From Bacteroidota bacterium (GTDB lineage: Bacteria > Bacteroidota > Bacteroidia > Chitinophagales > Saprospiraceae), in the NCBI GenBank assembly GCA_029781865.1, contig JAKOVW010000093.1, positions 192,718 to 256,717 on the forward strand: a stretch of DNA of 64,000 bases, in the 5' to 3' direction. A program made the translations under genes and the position numbers. This document shows, one piece after another, positions 8,760 to 18,557 of the stretch. Below the pieces are notes generated by a model that was not told the DNA's origin, made no database searches, and was given only the letters and a program-made list of their open reading frames with translations. Position 1 is the first letter of the stretch. Every line of letters begins with the position of its first letter.

Positions 8760-9110
8760 TTAAGATATTATCTTGTTTTTGTCATCCACCAACACAGATA
8801 CTGGATGAAAATGTTTGGCTTCTTCCGGACTCAAAAACGCATAGGAAATAATAATTACGATATCACCTACTTCCGCTTTACGTGCTGCTGCACCATTCAA
8901 ACAAATCATTCCGGAATTGGCTTCTCCTTTAATCACATATGTTTCAAACCGCTCGCCATTATTATTATTTACGATTTGCACTTTCTCTCCTTCATACAAA
9001 TTAGCAGCATTCATCAATACTTCATCTATCGTAATGCTCCCGACATAGTTGAGATTTGCTTCAGTTACTGTCGCTCGATGAATCTTGGATTTAAAGAACT
9101 GTAAAAACAT
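8760..9110 (-). CDS. panD: aspartate 1-decarboxylase
   Basis: Pyruvoyl enzyme that converts L-aspartate to beta-alanine for pantothenate. The proenzyme self-cleaves at Gly24-Ser25 in NYVGSITID, giving the pyruvoyl group on Ser25. The NGAAAR motif, normal length (116 aa) and start [16 protein letters not shown] all match the family. It follows panC by about 150 bp on the same strand and completes beta-alanine supply for PanC. Confidence 0.96.
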   Translation of the reverse strand: MFLQFFKSKIHRATVTEANLNYVGSITIDEVLMNAANLYEGEKVQIVNNNNGERFETYVIKGEANSGMICLNGAAARKAEVGDIVIIISYAFLSPEEAKHFHPVSVLVDDKNKIIS

Positions 9111-9264
9111 GGGCGCAAAATTAAGAAAATTGGCAAGTATTCGATGGATAAGGAAATTTGGCTACCGATTGCTAAATGGATTGATTACAAATCCTAAAAA
9201 CAAATAACAACCGCTTTACCCCGTCGAATTTACATTATTAGAAAGCGAATTTTGCCGAAATGGT

Positions 9265-10122
9265 TCAATTTAGCCCTCCTTTCAGGATGAGATTGTCAAT
9301 GAGTCTGACTTCGCCGGACCAGGCTGCAATGCAGGCAACGATGTAATCGTGCTTTTCCGGATTTATTACTTTTTGAAGTGAATTCCCATCTACAATCTCT
9401 ACATATTCGGGTTTAAGGCCGGCTTCTTCCAGGTATTTCATGGCATTTTGTTCTAGAACGACGGAATTTGTATTGCTGAGCTTATTTTTTAATTTCAGGA
9501 GGCATTGGTAAATAGCCACGGCCTTCCTTCGCTCCTCGGCGTTCAACCGTTGATTTCTGGAGCTCATCGCCAGTCCATCGCGCTCCCGGAGTGTGGGCCC
9601 GACAATTAATTTCACGCGTAACTGCAGTTGCCTGATCATAAATGCCACCAGGGTAAATTGCTGAAAATCCTTCTGACCCATGATAAGGTAGTCCGGATGC
9701 ACGATATCCAGTAAGCGTTTTACAACTTGCAGCATCCCTTTAAAATGCCCTGGCCGGAAATGACCTTCCATGACCAGATCCAGATTTCCCAAATCGAGAT
9801 GAACTTCTGTATCCAAACCTGCCGGATAAATGACGTCATTGGATGGAGCAAACAGAAAATCACATCCACTTGCCTCCAAAAGACGGGTATCCTGCTCCAT
9901 GGTTCTTGGATATTTCTGCAAATCCATTGCATTGTTAAATTGGGTTGGATTTACAAAAATGCTGCAAACGGATAGATGTGCATGCTCTTTTCCAAGGGCT
10001 ATTAACGACAGATGACCTTCATGTAAGGCTCCCATCGTAGGAATAAAAGCAATTTTATGCCCGGACTTTTTTTCTTTTTGGAGAGCGGCCTGAAGATTGG
10101 TAACCTGAGAGTAAAGCTGCAT
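9265..10122 (-). CDS. panC: pantothenate synthetase (pantoate-beta-alanine ligase)
   Basis: ATP-dependent ligase joining pantoate and beta-alanine. Signature motifs in order: PTMGALHEGHLSLI near residue 29 (HxGH nucleotidyl-transfer site), FVNPTQFN, a GQKDFQQF segment and the KMSKS-like MSSRN. The length of 285 aa is normal. A -7-like TATCTTTG on the minus strand (10139-10146) lies just upstream of the start and would give a very short leader. Paired with panD downstream. Confidence 0.96.
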   Translation of the reverse strand: MQLYSQVTNLQAALQKEKKSGHKIAFIPTMGALHEGHLSLIALGKEHAHLSVCSIFVNPTQFNNAMDLQKYPRTMEQDTRLLEASGCDFLFAPSNDVIYPAGLDTEVHLDLGNLDLVMEGHFRPGHFKGMLQVVKRLLDIVHPDYLIMGQKDFQQFTLVAFMIRQLQLRVKLIVGPTLRERDGLAMSSRNQRLNAEERRKAVAIYQCLLKLKNKLSNTNSVVLEQNAMKYLEEAGLKPEYVEIVDGNSLQKVINPEKHDYIVACIAAWSGEVRLIDNLILKGGLN

Positions 10123-10138
10123 GCTGCGGATTAGCCGG

Positions 10139-10146
10139 CAAAGATA
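10139..10146 (-). promoter_or_regulatory. -7 promoter element (TATCTTTG) upstream of panC
   Basis: Reads TATCTTTG on the minus strand, an exact TAnnTTTG match, 16 bp before the panC ATG. No convincing -33 TTG at the usual spacing, so moderate confidence. Confidence 0.45.
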
Positions 10147-10312
10147 AGCTCAAATGGATGGTGGAAGAGATTGACGTGTAAACTCATGAGATATTGCTCC
10201 CTTCTTTCCTGCCGAATGAGTTAATCAATCACTTCATTGCCTTTTTTTCATCACTATTTAAGTAAGCCAATAACCGTTTCTTTCCTTCAAATCATTCCTG
10301 ATGAAATGGCAT

Positions 10313-10341
10313 AAAAAAACCCCAGCCTTAAAAGGCTGAGG
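10313..10341 (-). terminator. rho-independent terminator, minus strand
   Basis: A 10-bp stem with one mismatch (CCCCAGCCTT at 10320-10329 with AAGGCTGAGG at 10332-10341) and a two-base loop, followed on the minus strand by seven U. It would stop a minus-strand transcript arriving from the MFS side, about 600 bp downstream of that gene's stop, and insulate panC. What transcript it ends is unclear. Confidence 0.7.
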
Positions 10342-10942
10342 TTAATGGATTAACCATCTTCAAGGATAATCTCAATTATAGATTATCAAATTTTTAGGGT
10401 GATAACCGGTGGTATTTACTCCCGTTATCTTTTGGAAGATTTATAAATTGTATTTTATAGAACAGATACTTTTATCTGTCATGAATATTAATTTATCTAA
10501 GCCAAATTTGGCCGGGAAAGATCTGGTGATAAGTAAATAAATTGGTAATTTGGTATTAACTGCTTTTGGGGGGCCGCAATTCTTTTAATAATACCAGCAT
10601 GATCAGCTCCATATAGTATAGGACATAGGAAACTTAATAGTATTTGAGTTGCGCTGGCTTTTAAAAACATCGGTTATTAAAATAAATTCCTAAAAGGAAC
10701 AGTCTCAAAGGTCTATTGAATTCGGAATCTTTTAAACAGGAAAAACCCTGTATTTTAATAGGTGTTTTTTCCAAGCCAAACAAGAAGGGATTAAAACGAA
10801 ATTAGAGGAAATTTTTACCTAACCGTTAGCACCACAAACTCCTGTGGTTTTGAAAGTCATCAATAAACTCCATTATCGTTTCCCAATAAATTGTTAACCG
10901 GTCAATCTTAGATTAATTCTGTCCCGGATTTCAAGCGGCAAT
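10342..10942. other. 600-bp intergenic region without a recognised gene
   Basis: AT-rich, with no open frame of note on either strand. It holds a perfect 12-bp palindrome GCCAAATTTGGC (10501-10512) and a weak A/T-flanked hairpin near 10740-10772. The minus-strand terminator at its left edge suggests either a very long 3' UTR of the MFS gene or an unrecognised RNA; I found no exact TAnnTTTG box in it. Confidence 0.5.
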
Positions 10943-12181
10943 TCAATTCACTTCATAATAATCCAGATCCTTAGCAAAAGTTTCCTTCAGGATCCAGGTG
11001 GAAATGGCACTCAACAAAAGGCATACTCCGCCAACAATCCAGGTTGCCATTTGAATGTCATAGTTGGCTAAAAGGGCATTGAACGAAAGTGTAATAGGTA
11101 TTACAGCTCCCCTTACAAAATTGGGAACCGTAGTAGTCACCGTAGCCCGGATATTCGTACCAAATTGTTCAGAAGCTATACTGACAAACAGAGCCCAGAA
11201 ACCTGTGGCTAGTCCTAATACAAAGGTTAGAAAATAGAATGCATTGACGCTAATTCCACTCGCGTAAAGGTAAATGACCATCAGTGCAAAAGTCAAAATA
11301 AGGTAAGTAAACACAACTTTCCTCCGGCTTCTCCAGACCTGACTTAACCATCCGCTGAGCATGTCCCCAACCGATAAACCGATATAGGAGTACATTATGG
11401 CATCTCCGACCGAGATCGTTCCCGGAACGTGCAGATGTTCTGCGAACTTACCACAAAACTTCACGAGTATTCCGATGACAAACCAGACCGGCAATCCAAC
11501 CAGAATGCAACAGATGTATTTTATAAAAATAGATTTATTGGTAAACAGCATGAAAAAATTTCCTTTTTGCACTTTGTCCGATTTCAATTTATCAAACATG
11601 CCACTTTCAAAAGTACTTACTCTGAATACCAACAACATCAATCCAAGTATACCACCAATGATATAGGAAGTTTGCCAACCGGTTGATTTTGCAATGAGAT
11701 TTCCGGCAACAGCTCCCAGTGCACCGGCCGAGACGATGATCATTGTACCCCAGCCCCTTTTTTCTTTATCAATAATTTCAGAAATCAAGGTAATTGCAGC
11801 ACCCAATTCTCCACTTAATCCGAATCCGGCAATGAGCCGTACAAATTCATACTGATGAATGTCGGTAACAAATGCATTGGCAATATTTGCCATAGAGTAA
11901 ATGAGTATCGAAGAAAACAAAACCGATTTCCTTCCCAGTTTATCTCCTAATATACCAAATACAATCCCACCCAATAGCATGCCGCCCATCTGCCATAAAA
12001 ACAATTGATAGTCATACTTCGCTATCTCGGCTGCAGACAATTTCAAGCCTTGTTCCAGAGATTGCTTGCCGACTATATTAAAAAGCTGCAGATCATAAAT
12101 GTCCACAAAGTATCCCAACGAAGCCACCAATACAGGTATGTTGAAAATACTTTGCGAAAGTGGTTTTGAATTTGTTTGCAT
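10943..12181 (-). CDS. MFS transporter
   Basis: About 412-aa major facilitator with roughly 12 membrane helices. The loop 2-3 motif GILGDKLGRKSVL matches the MFS GxxxDrxGRr signature, and ELGAAITLISEI is an MFS helix-5-like segment. An open frame extends 12 codons further upstream, but MQTNSKPLSQS at 12181 is the better start. The closest feel is the sugar-phosphate/aromatic acid:H+ symporter type, but the substrate cannot be named. It stands alone, with long gaps on both sides. Confidence 0.85.
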   Translation of the reverse strand: MQTNSKPLSQSIFNIPVLVASLGYFVDIYDLQLFNIVGKQSLEQGLKLSAAEIAKYDYQLFLWQMGGMLLGGIVFGILGDKLGRKSVLFSSILIYSMANIANAFVTDIHQYEFVRLIAGFGLSGELGAAITLISEIIDKEKRGWGTMIIVSAGALGAVAGNLIAKSTGWQTSYIIGGILGLMLLVFRVSTFESGMFDKLKSDKVQKGNFFMLFTNKSIFIKYICCILVGLPVWFVIGILVKFCGKFAEHLHVPGTISVGDAIMYSYIGLSVGDMLSGWLSQVWRSRRKVVFTYLILTFALMVIYLYASGISVNAFYFLTFVLGLATGFWALFVSIASEQFGTNIRATVTTTVPNFVRGAVIPITLSFNALLANYDIQMATWIVGGVCLLLSAISTWILKETFAKDLDYYEVN

Positions 12182-12667
12182 GCCCAAATATAAAACAGAA
12201 ATACAGGTAACTGGCAATTGAATTCTTCCGATTCCATTGAAAAGTTGCTATAATTTGAATCAGCAATCAGGACTACTTTTTTGGTAAAATCGATTGAATA
12301 CCCTGAGGTCAAATAGCCCTGCGCCTCTTTCGAATTCAGTTGCTTAATGGACAGATTAGAAAGCCGTTTAGCCTTAACATCCTAGCCACATACAGAATTC
12401 ATTATGAATCAAAAAAGGCGAAATTCAATTGATTTTGTCAAGTATAAGTTCAGAATAAATGCTTATCAATTAATCGATATTCTTTCAGAATGAAATTGAT
12501 AGTATAAGGGAAATAGCCCCTAAACTATCTATCAAAAAGAATTGTTGAAATTTAAAATTAATTATTCAGATCAGACAGGATATTAATAAACCTATTGACG
12601 TAAATTTTACTAGTTTTATTTACTGCTTGCTTTAACCAGTAATTTTTACTAACTAAAAACAAATAAA
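12182..12667. other. divergent intergenic region between MFS and methyltransferase genes
   Basis: About 490 bp, AT-rich, without a credible gene; short open frames here are shadows. It must hold the two divergent promoters. A CAAATATA at 12185-12192 (TATATTTG on the minus strand) is an exact -7 match, but it is so close to the MFS ATG that it may be chance. No operator-like palindrome stood out. Confidence 0.4.
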
Positions 12668-13318
12668 ATGACTTTTGACCGTTTTAATCGGAAAGAACAT
12701 TGGGAAAATATCTATAAGACTAAACAAAGTAAAGATGTAAGCTGGTATCAGCAATCCCCAGAAACTTCTTTGGATTTCTTTTCTCAATTCAAAATACCAA
12801 AAACTGCAAAAATAATAGACATTGGAGGTGGTGATAGTGTATTAGTAGATAGTCTCATAAACCTGGGGTATCAGGATATAACTGTTCTCGACATTTCAGA
12901 AAATGCAATAGAAAAAGCGAAACAAAGGCTCGGAACAAAAGCCACACAAATTAAATGGATCATTGAAGATGTGACCAAATTCAAACCAACTGAAAAGTAT
13001 GATTTTTGGCATGACCGGGCCGCATTCCATTTCCTGACGGACGAAAAGGAGATAGAACAATACCTGAAAACGGCCTATGAATTCATCAATCCCGGTGGAA
13101 TTTTAGTTATTGGTGCCTTTTCAGAACAAGGTCCGCAAAAATGCAGTGGAATTGAAATTAAACAATATTCACAACGGTCAATGACAGAAAAGCTGAATCC
13201 ATTTTTTGAAAAAATAAAATGTATCACCATTGACCATAAAACACCTTTTGATACAATTCAAAATTTTGTTTTCTGTAGTTTCAAAAAATGGAATAAACCT
13301 GCTATAAAAACCGCTTAG
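12668..13318 (+). CDS. class I SAM-dependent methyltransferase
   Basis: 216-aa soluble protein. The motif I glycine-rich loop is IIDIGGGDSVLVDSL near residue 50, followed by an acidic motif II VLDISENAIEKAK and FWHDRAAFHFLTD, all as in small-molecule methyltransferases of the Methyltransf_25/thiopurine methyltransferase-like groups. The N-terminal HWENIYKTKQSKDVSWYQ is typical of a Bacteroidota/proteobacterial subfamily acting on unknown small molecules. Monocistronic, with about 300 bp of non-coding DNA downstream. Confidence 0.85.
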   Translation: MTFDRFNRKEHWENIYKTKQSKDVSWYQQSPETSLDFFSQFKIPKTAKIIDIGGGDSVLVDSLINLGYQDITVLDISENAIEKAKQRLGTKATQIKWIIEDVTKFKPTEKYDFWHDRAAFHFLTDEKEIEQYLKTAYEFINPGGILVIGAFSEQGPQKCSGIEIKQYSQRSMTEKLNPFFEKIKCITIDHKTPFDTIQNFVFCSFKKWNKPAIKTA

Positions 13319-13616
13319 AAAATAGATTAAGTCATTGTCTTATCCCGCTTCTTTATGCCGGATCAATATTTAAATGTTTTTCAACTTCATCACCTGCACG
13401 TCTTTTTTTAGACTACAATATTTAGCCATAAATTATGGATTTACTTCATTCCCGAAATTATCCTGATAATTTACTTTATTTTCTATTTTATTTTTATTTT
13501 TGACTTCCAACCATTGTATTGTGGCTATTTATGTCCAATTTAAAATCCATAGCAACTTCGTTAGTGAATAACTTGCCTCTTAATTAAAAAATTCATTATT
13601 TAAATATTGGCTGCGA

Positions 13617-15050
13617 ATGATCTCTAAAATCAAACCCGCTTATTTTCTACTGATTGGCATCATAACGATCCCAATGGCCCATATGACCGTTTCCATTGAT
13701 CTGGCAGGATGGATCTGCTGTGTGCCCTTCCTGTTGTATCTTCAATTAAGCAGTGGATATAAATCGAGATTGTTGTTTTTCCTTGGACTGGTTGTATCCT
13801 GGTCATTTTGCATTGCCAAAATAATTACTCCGCCCATTCCGGCAGCACTTATCTTTTTATTTTCAGTTCCAATCAGCCTTTTTCATTTACCCGGCTATTT
13901 AATTTGGGATAAGTTTAAAAATCAACCGTGGTCCGTTTTTTTATTTCCATCTATAATGATGTTGATGGAATACATTCAATATACATTCACACCATTTGCA
14001 AGCTGGGGTTTTGCTGCATATACACAGGCGCATACTCTTACCATGATGCAATCGTTGTCCCTCTTCGGAATGCCTGGTTTAAGTTTTCTCATCTATTGGG
14101 TGAACATCTCCATAGCAATGATCCTGATACAGAAAAAAACAACTGCACTTACTTTACAGTGGCCTGTTTGTATAATAGGATTTCTTCTCCTATTTGGTTC
14201 TCTCCGATATGAATTGAGCAAGGCAAATGGTAAAGACACTATAAAACTTGCAGCCATTGGAACGGATTCTGATGTCACCGGATATCCATTGCCTTCTAAA
14301 GAAGTGAATGACAAAGTCAAGGAAAATTTATTCAACAGAACAGCGCTTGCTGCACAAAATGGTGCAAAACTCGTAGTTTGGAATGAAGCTTCAACTTATA
14401 TTATGGATGCAGAAGAAAACGCATGGAGTGATTCTTTATCTGCACTTTCAAAAAGACTCCAGGTCGCCCTGGTTGCCGCATACATCATTCCAATTTCAGA
14501 AGCTCCAATGAAATATAAAAACAAGTATTTGTTTTTTGATTCAACCGGCAACCTGGCGATTTCCTATAATAAGCATCAACCCGTACCCGGAGAACCAGCT
14601 GATAACGGAACAGAAGCATTACAAGTCACCGCTATTTCCGGCACAAAAACCGGTGCGGTGATCTGTTATGATTACGACTTTCCCTATCTGGCAAAAGGCT
14701 ATGGTGAATTAAATGCAGACCTGGTAGCTGTTCCTTCTTCAGACTGGAGAGGTATTGATCCACTTCATTCAAGAATGGCTGCATTCAGAGCTGTTGAACA
14801 GGGACATTCCATTATGCGTTCCACCCGGTTCGGTCTCTCTGCAGCAATTTCTCCTTATGGTGAATTCGTATCACAAATGAGCAGTTTTGATCATAATGAC
14901 AAAGTGATGATGGCACACCTGCCTGCTAAAAAGATTTCCACGATTTATTCCTATACAGGAGATTGGTTCGTTTTTGTCTGCATCGGTTTTGTTGTTTACT
15001 TTCTCATTGATCATTTGCGTAACCGAAAATTGAAATCAGATGCCGAATAA
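13617..15050 (+). CDS. apolipoprotein N-acyltransferase-like membrane protein (nitrilase fold)
   Basis: 477 aa. About six N-terminal membrane helices (residues 8-200), then a carbon-nitrogen hydrolase domain and a C-terminal helix, the architecture of Lnt. The catalytic triad is visible: Glu257 (WNEAS), Lys319 (YNKHQPVPGE) and Cys350 (AVICYDYDFP). Lnt adds the third acyl chain to lipoproteins. The protein is shorter than typical Lnt, and the surrounding residues (NEAS rather than PET, CYDYDFP rather than CYE) are divergent, so it may be a paralogue acting on another substrate. No lipoprotein-processing neighbour. Confidence 0.7.
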   Translation: MISKIKPAYFLLIGIITIPMAHMTVSIDLAGWICCVPFLLYLQLSSGYKSRLLFFLGLVVSWSFCIAKIITPPIPAALIFLFSVPISLFHLPGYLIWDKFKNQPWSVFLFPSIMMLMEYIQYTFTPFASWGFAAYTQAHTLTMMQSLSLFGMPGLSFLIYWVNISIAMILIQKKTTALTLQWPVCIIGFLLLFGSLRYELSKANGKDTIKLAAIGTDSDVTGYPLPSKEVNDKVKENLFNRTALAAQNGAKLVVWNEASTYIMDAEENAWSDSLSALSKRLQVALVAAYIIPISEAPMKYKNKYLFFDSTGNLAISYNKHQPVPGEPADNGTEALQVTAISGTKTGAVICYDYDFPYLAKGYGELNADLVAVPSSDWRGIDPLHSRMAAFRAVEQGHSIMRSTRFGLSAAISPYGEFVSQMSSFDHNDKVMMAHLPAKKISTIYSYTGDWFVFVCIGFVVYFLIDHLRNRKLKSDAE

Positions 15051-15144
15051 CAAATGAATTTTTTAACCCGGTTTGCAATTGACAAAGGTTTAACGCTATC
15101 TGCCTTTATCCGATTGATTTTCCTGATACCTTAAACTACCTGTG

Positions 15145-15774
15145 ATGGACAAAACTCAAAATGCAATACATGTCTTCAATAAGAATGCTAAAGAATATGA
15201 GCTTAAATTCATGGCTACCGATCTTTACCATGAATCGTTTGATTTGTTTTGTACTAAAATAACAAAAAAAAATGCCGCCATTCTGGAATTGGCTTGTGGT
15301 CCGGGAAATGTCACCCGATACCTGTTGCAAAAAAGACCTGACTTTAAACTATTGGGAGTTGATTTAGCTCCTAATATGTTGGCTCTTGCCAGAATCAATA
15401 ATCCGGAGGCAGAATTTCTCCAAATGGATTGCAGGGAAATCGGAACGATTGAAAAAAATTTTGATGGGATCATTTGCGGTTTTTATCTCCCTTATCTTTC
15501 TCAAGCTGAAACCAATCAATTCATTGCAGATGCTTACAAAAAATTAAATGCCAATGGTGTACTGTATATTAGCACTATGGAAGCGGATTACGATCAATCC
15601 GGAATTCAGACATCGACAACCGGCGATCAATTGTATATGTATTTTCATCAGGCCGATTACCTGATCCGCTTTTTACTTGAACATGATTTTAAAACCATAG
15701 ATTTACAACGCAAGACTACGAGGACAGATACAGGTGCAGAAACAATTGATTTACTTATCATTGCTACGAAATAA
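15145..15774 (+). CDS. class I SAM-dependent methyltransferase
   Basis: 209 aa. Motif I ILELACGPGNVTRYLL near residue 50, then GVDLAPNMLALARINNPEA and a CGFYLPYL post-motif region place it in the Methyltransf_25/11 group of small-molecule methyltransferases. ATG at 15145 is preferred over the in-frame GTG at 15142. It lies 94 bp after the Lnt-like gene on the same strand and could be co-transcribed. Substrate unknown. Confidence 0.83.
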   Translation: MDKTQNAIHVFNKNAKEYELKFMATDLYHESFDLFCTKITKKNAAILELACGPGNVTRYLLQKRPDFKLLGVDLAPNMLALARINNPEAEFLQMDCREIGTIEKNFDGIICGFYLPYLSQAETNQFIADAYKKLNANGVLYISTMEADYDQSGIQTSTTGDQLYMYFHQADYLIRFLLEHDFKTIDLQRKTTRTDTGAETIDLLIIATK

Positions 15775-15889
15775 TCGCATTGCGTTAAAATGCTTTTAAT
15801 AGTTGCTCATCCAAATTGCCGGAAACGGGTTATTGCTCATTTTGAATTTTACCAATATTAGCTTACTTTCGAAGCATAATTCAAGCGGA

Positions 15890-17074
15890 ATGAAAAACGT
15901 ATTCACCCAGACTTTCCTATTTGTGATTAGTTCTTTTATCCTGTCCGCACAATCCATTTTGATTTTTGAAGATTTTGAAACTGGTAATTTTACCTCCAAA
16001 GGATGGTATGATGGTTTTGCAGACCAGCGCACGACCAGTGAATTTAAAAACGGAAGCCATTCCTATGAAGGACATTTTGCCAAAGGTGCTCTTAAAAGCG
16101 GTGCAGGGCGACATTTATTTACAGCTACGGATAAAGTTTACATGAGCTATTGGGTGAAGTACAGCAACAATTGGATTGGATCCGGTGTCGCCTATCATCC
16201 ACATGAATGGAGCATGCTTACTAATGAAGATGGCATCTACCAGGGCCCGGCTGATACGTATCTAACTACATATATTGAACAGAATGCGGGCAAACCTATA
16301 CTCGCCTTACAGGACAGCAAAAATGTAGATCCGAATTGCATACTATTAAACAACAATACGTTCGTCGGTTGCAATGGCAATTTCAAAACGTATCCATTCA
16401 CTGAAAACCGTTCCGCTTGTTCCTGCAATGGTATTCTGGGGCATTTGGACAGAAGGGATTGTTTTTCAAGTTCAGGTAGTACGCATGGCTATTACAGCTC
16501 TCGATCATGGACTGCAGATACTGTTTATTTCAGAAATACCAGTGGTCCGTATTACAAAAACGATTGGCATTTTATTGAAGCTTATTTTGAATTGAACAGT
16601 ATTGCAAACGGCATAGGTATTCCGGATGGTAAAATCAGGTATTGGTATGACGGCCATTTATTAATCACTTCGGATAGTATCCTTATGCGAACAGCCGCAC
16701 ATCCCAATATGAAATTCAACCAACTTTTTTATGGACCCTATATTGGTGTTGGATCTCCTATAGATCAAACCTGGTGGGTGGATGATCTTACGGTGATGGA
16801 TGGAATTCCTGCAACGAGAGTGGATCAACACAATCAAATGGATGGTTTAATGCAGATCTATCCCAATCCATCCAATGGAAAGTTCAAACTGAAAAGTCAA
16901 CATGAAATAAGATCGATTGTAATTTACAATTTACAAGGTGTAAAAGTATATGCACAAATTAATGCATTACCACATGCGGATGAAATAGACTTAAGTGATT
17001 TACAAAAGGGAATGTATTCCATTCATTATTATGATGGAAATAATTGGTATTCAAACAAAATTGTAGTTGAATAA
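15890..17074 (+). CDS. secreted protein with T9SS type A sorting domain, lectin/lyase-like fold
   Basis: Signal peptide at residues 1-20 (ends near LSAQ) from the ATG at 15890; the frame runs 29 codons upstream but that extension breaks the signal. The body (EDFETGNF..., WVKYSNNW, GKIRYWYDGHLL) resembles the jelly-roll fold of concanavalin/polysaccharide-lyase-like proteins, with WHFIEAYFELN and WWVDDLTV strands. The C-terminal 75 residues (YPNPSNGKFKL ... GMYSIHYY) are a Por secretion tail, so it is probably exported by the type IX system to the cell surface. Polysaccharide binding or cleavage is plausible but unproven. Confidence 0.75.
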   Translation: MKNVFTQTFLFVISSFILSAQSILIFEDFETGNFTSKGWYDGFADQRTTSEFKNGSHSYEGHFAKGALKSGAGRHLFTATDKVYMSYWVKYSNNWIGSGVAYHPHEWSMLTNEDGIYQGPADTYLTTYIEQNAGKPILALQDSKNVDPNCILLNNNTFVGCNGNFKTYPFTENRSACSCNGILGHLDRRDCFSSSGSTHGYYSSRSWTADTVYFRNTSGPYYKNDWHFIEAYFELNSIANGIGIPDGKIRYWYDGHLLITSDSILMRTAAHPNMKFNQLFYGPYIGVGSPIDQTWWVDDLTVMDGIPATRVDQHNQMDGLMQIYPNPSNGKFKLKSQHEIRSIVIYNLQGVKVYAQINALPHADEIDLSDLQKGMYSIHYYDGNNWYSNKIVVE

Positions 17075-17149
17075 TCTGCAAGAAATAGCTATTAATAGTC
17101 CGTTGTAATTCGAAAATTTACAAGCTGCAAAACAAAGGATCGCAAATCA

Positions 17150-18343
17150 CTACTTGATTTCTTTAATCTTCTCCACAACATATTTAAAATCATCTTCCTC
17201 CATCATATTGTGCAATGGGATCGTCATTGATTTCTGATCAGCCGTTTTAGCATTTGGATAGTCTTCAGGCCTGATGTTATAATTTTTTGCATAATACTCC
17301 AGCATGTGAACAGCATGCGTACCTGGACGCGTTGCTATGCCTTGCTGTTGCAGATATTCCATCATGTCGTTACGGGAGACCGGCGACTTACTTTCATCGA
17401 TCAATAAAACATAGGATTGCCATCCATGCTGATAGCCTTGCGGAGTAACAGGTGTTTTAATCCAGGGAATTTCAGAAAATTGTTCTGAAAAATACTGCGC
17501 CCATTTATTCCGGTAATCAATAAAACCGCGGAGTTTTTTCAATTGAACCAAACCAACAGCACCCTGCAAATCCGTCATACGGTAATTATATCCTACCATC
17601 TTAAACTCAGGCAATATATAAGGCTTAGGACCTTTATGTCTTTGTTCTTCTGAAATGGAAGCACCATGGTTTCGCAATTGATTTAAGTGCTCAGCAATCT
17701 GATCATCATTCGTAGTCAGCATGCCACCTTCGCCGGTGGTCACTGATTTACGCGGATGAAACGAAAAACAACCAATATCTCCCAGGCCTCCTGCCGGTCT
17801 TCCCTTGTAAATAGCTCCGGAAGCGCAGGCTCCGTCTTCAATAATTGCTACACGCATAGGCGTTGTACCTGGCGGAGGTACGCGATATGCCAAAGCATGT
17901 TCCTGCAACACGTCATTTATAGCATCGATATCCGCACATAATCCGAATAAATGCACCGGTATAATAGCTTTGGTTTTTAAGGTGAGTGCTTGCTTTATTT
18001 GTTTGACGTCAATATTGAAGGTATTCAGATCAATATCTACAAAAACCGGTTTTGCTCCGCAGTATAAGATGGCATTCGCAGTAGATACCCAGGTAAATGC
18101 GGGTACAATCACTTCATCTCCCGGACCAACTCCGGCTGCAACTAATGCCAAATGAAGTGCAGTGGTACAATTGGAAACGGCAATCGCATGTTTAACCTGA
18201 TGAATCTCTGCAAACAGTTTTTCAAATGCAGCAACCTGAGGTCCCTGTGTCATCCATCCTGAAAAAATAGGAATGCGACATGCTTCCCATTCTTCCTGCC
18301 CCATACAAGGCTGAGAAATCTGAATATATTTCTTAGTTTCCAA
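17150..18343 (-). CDS. DegT/DnrJ/EryC1/StrS family PLP-dependent sugar aminotransferase
   Basis: 397 aa. Aminotransferase of nucleotide-linked keto-sugars, forming amino-sugars for surface polysaccharides. PLP Lys199 lies in SFHPRKSVTTGEGG, and the N-terminal SNCTTALHLAL binds cofactor phosphate. Length and start METKKYIQIS fit the family. A monocistronic gene here; rfbA at 2254 is the only other nucleotide-sugar gene in the window. The exact sugar product cannot be read from sequence alone. Confidence 0.9.
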   Translation of the reverse strand: METKKYIQISQPCMGQEEWEACRIPIFSGWMTQGPQVAAFEKLFAEIHQVKHAIAVSNCTTALHLALVAAGVGPGDEVIVPAFTWVSTANAILYCGAKPVFVDIDLNTFNIDVKQIKQALTLKTKAIIPVHLFGLCADIDAINDVLQEHALAYRVPPPGTTPMRVAIIEDGACASGAIYKGRPAGGLGDIGCFSFHPRKSVTTGEGGMLTTNDDQIAEHLNQLRNHGASISEEQRHKGPKPYILPEFKMVGYNYRMTDLQGAVGLVQLKKLRGFIDYRNKWAQYFSEQFSEIPWIKTPVTPQGYQHGWQSYVLLIDESKSPVSRNDMMEYLQQQGIATRPGTHAVHMLEYYAKNYNIRPEDYPNAKTADQKSMTIPLHNMMEEDDFKYVVEKIKEIK

Positions 18344-18557
18344 AATGATCTTCTTTAATTCAATTGTAATAAAGGCTTAAAGGTATTTGAATCGGTTAAA
18401 TTTTCAAAATGAAATATGATATAGCAACAAGAACGTTACAAAGCGATGCACAAAATTTATTTCAGAAAAATGAATTGATTTAAATATAGAATGCTATCTA
18501 AGAATTCACACAACAATTAAATTGCTTAATTGTAATCAACAATTATAAAATTCCCCT

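Noticed and set aside
8721-9104. 127-aa plus-strand frame opposite panD
   Set aside because: It is the antisense shadow of panD, which has clear family motifs.
10342-10942. A coding gene in the intergenic gap
   Set aside because: No open frame of adequate length with a start, and composition is like other non-coding DNA.
12185-12192. TATATTTG as the MFS promoter
   Set aside because: It is an exact match but sits only three bases from the ATG, so transcription would begin inside the start codon; probably chance.
12073-12312. 79-aa minus-strand frame near the MFS start
   Set aside because: It overlaps the MFS N-terminus in another frame and has no recognisable features.
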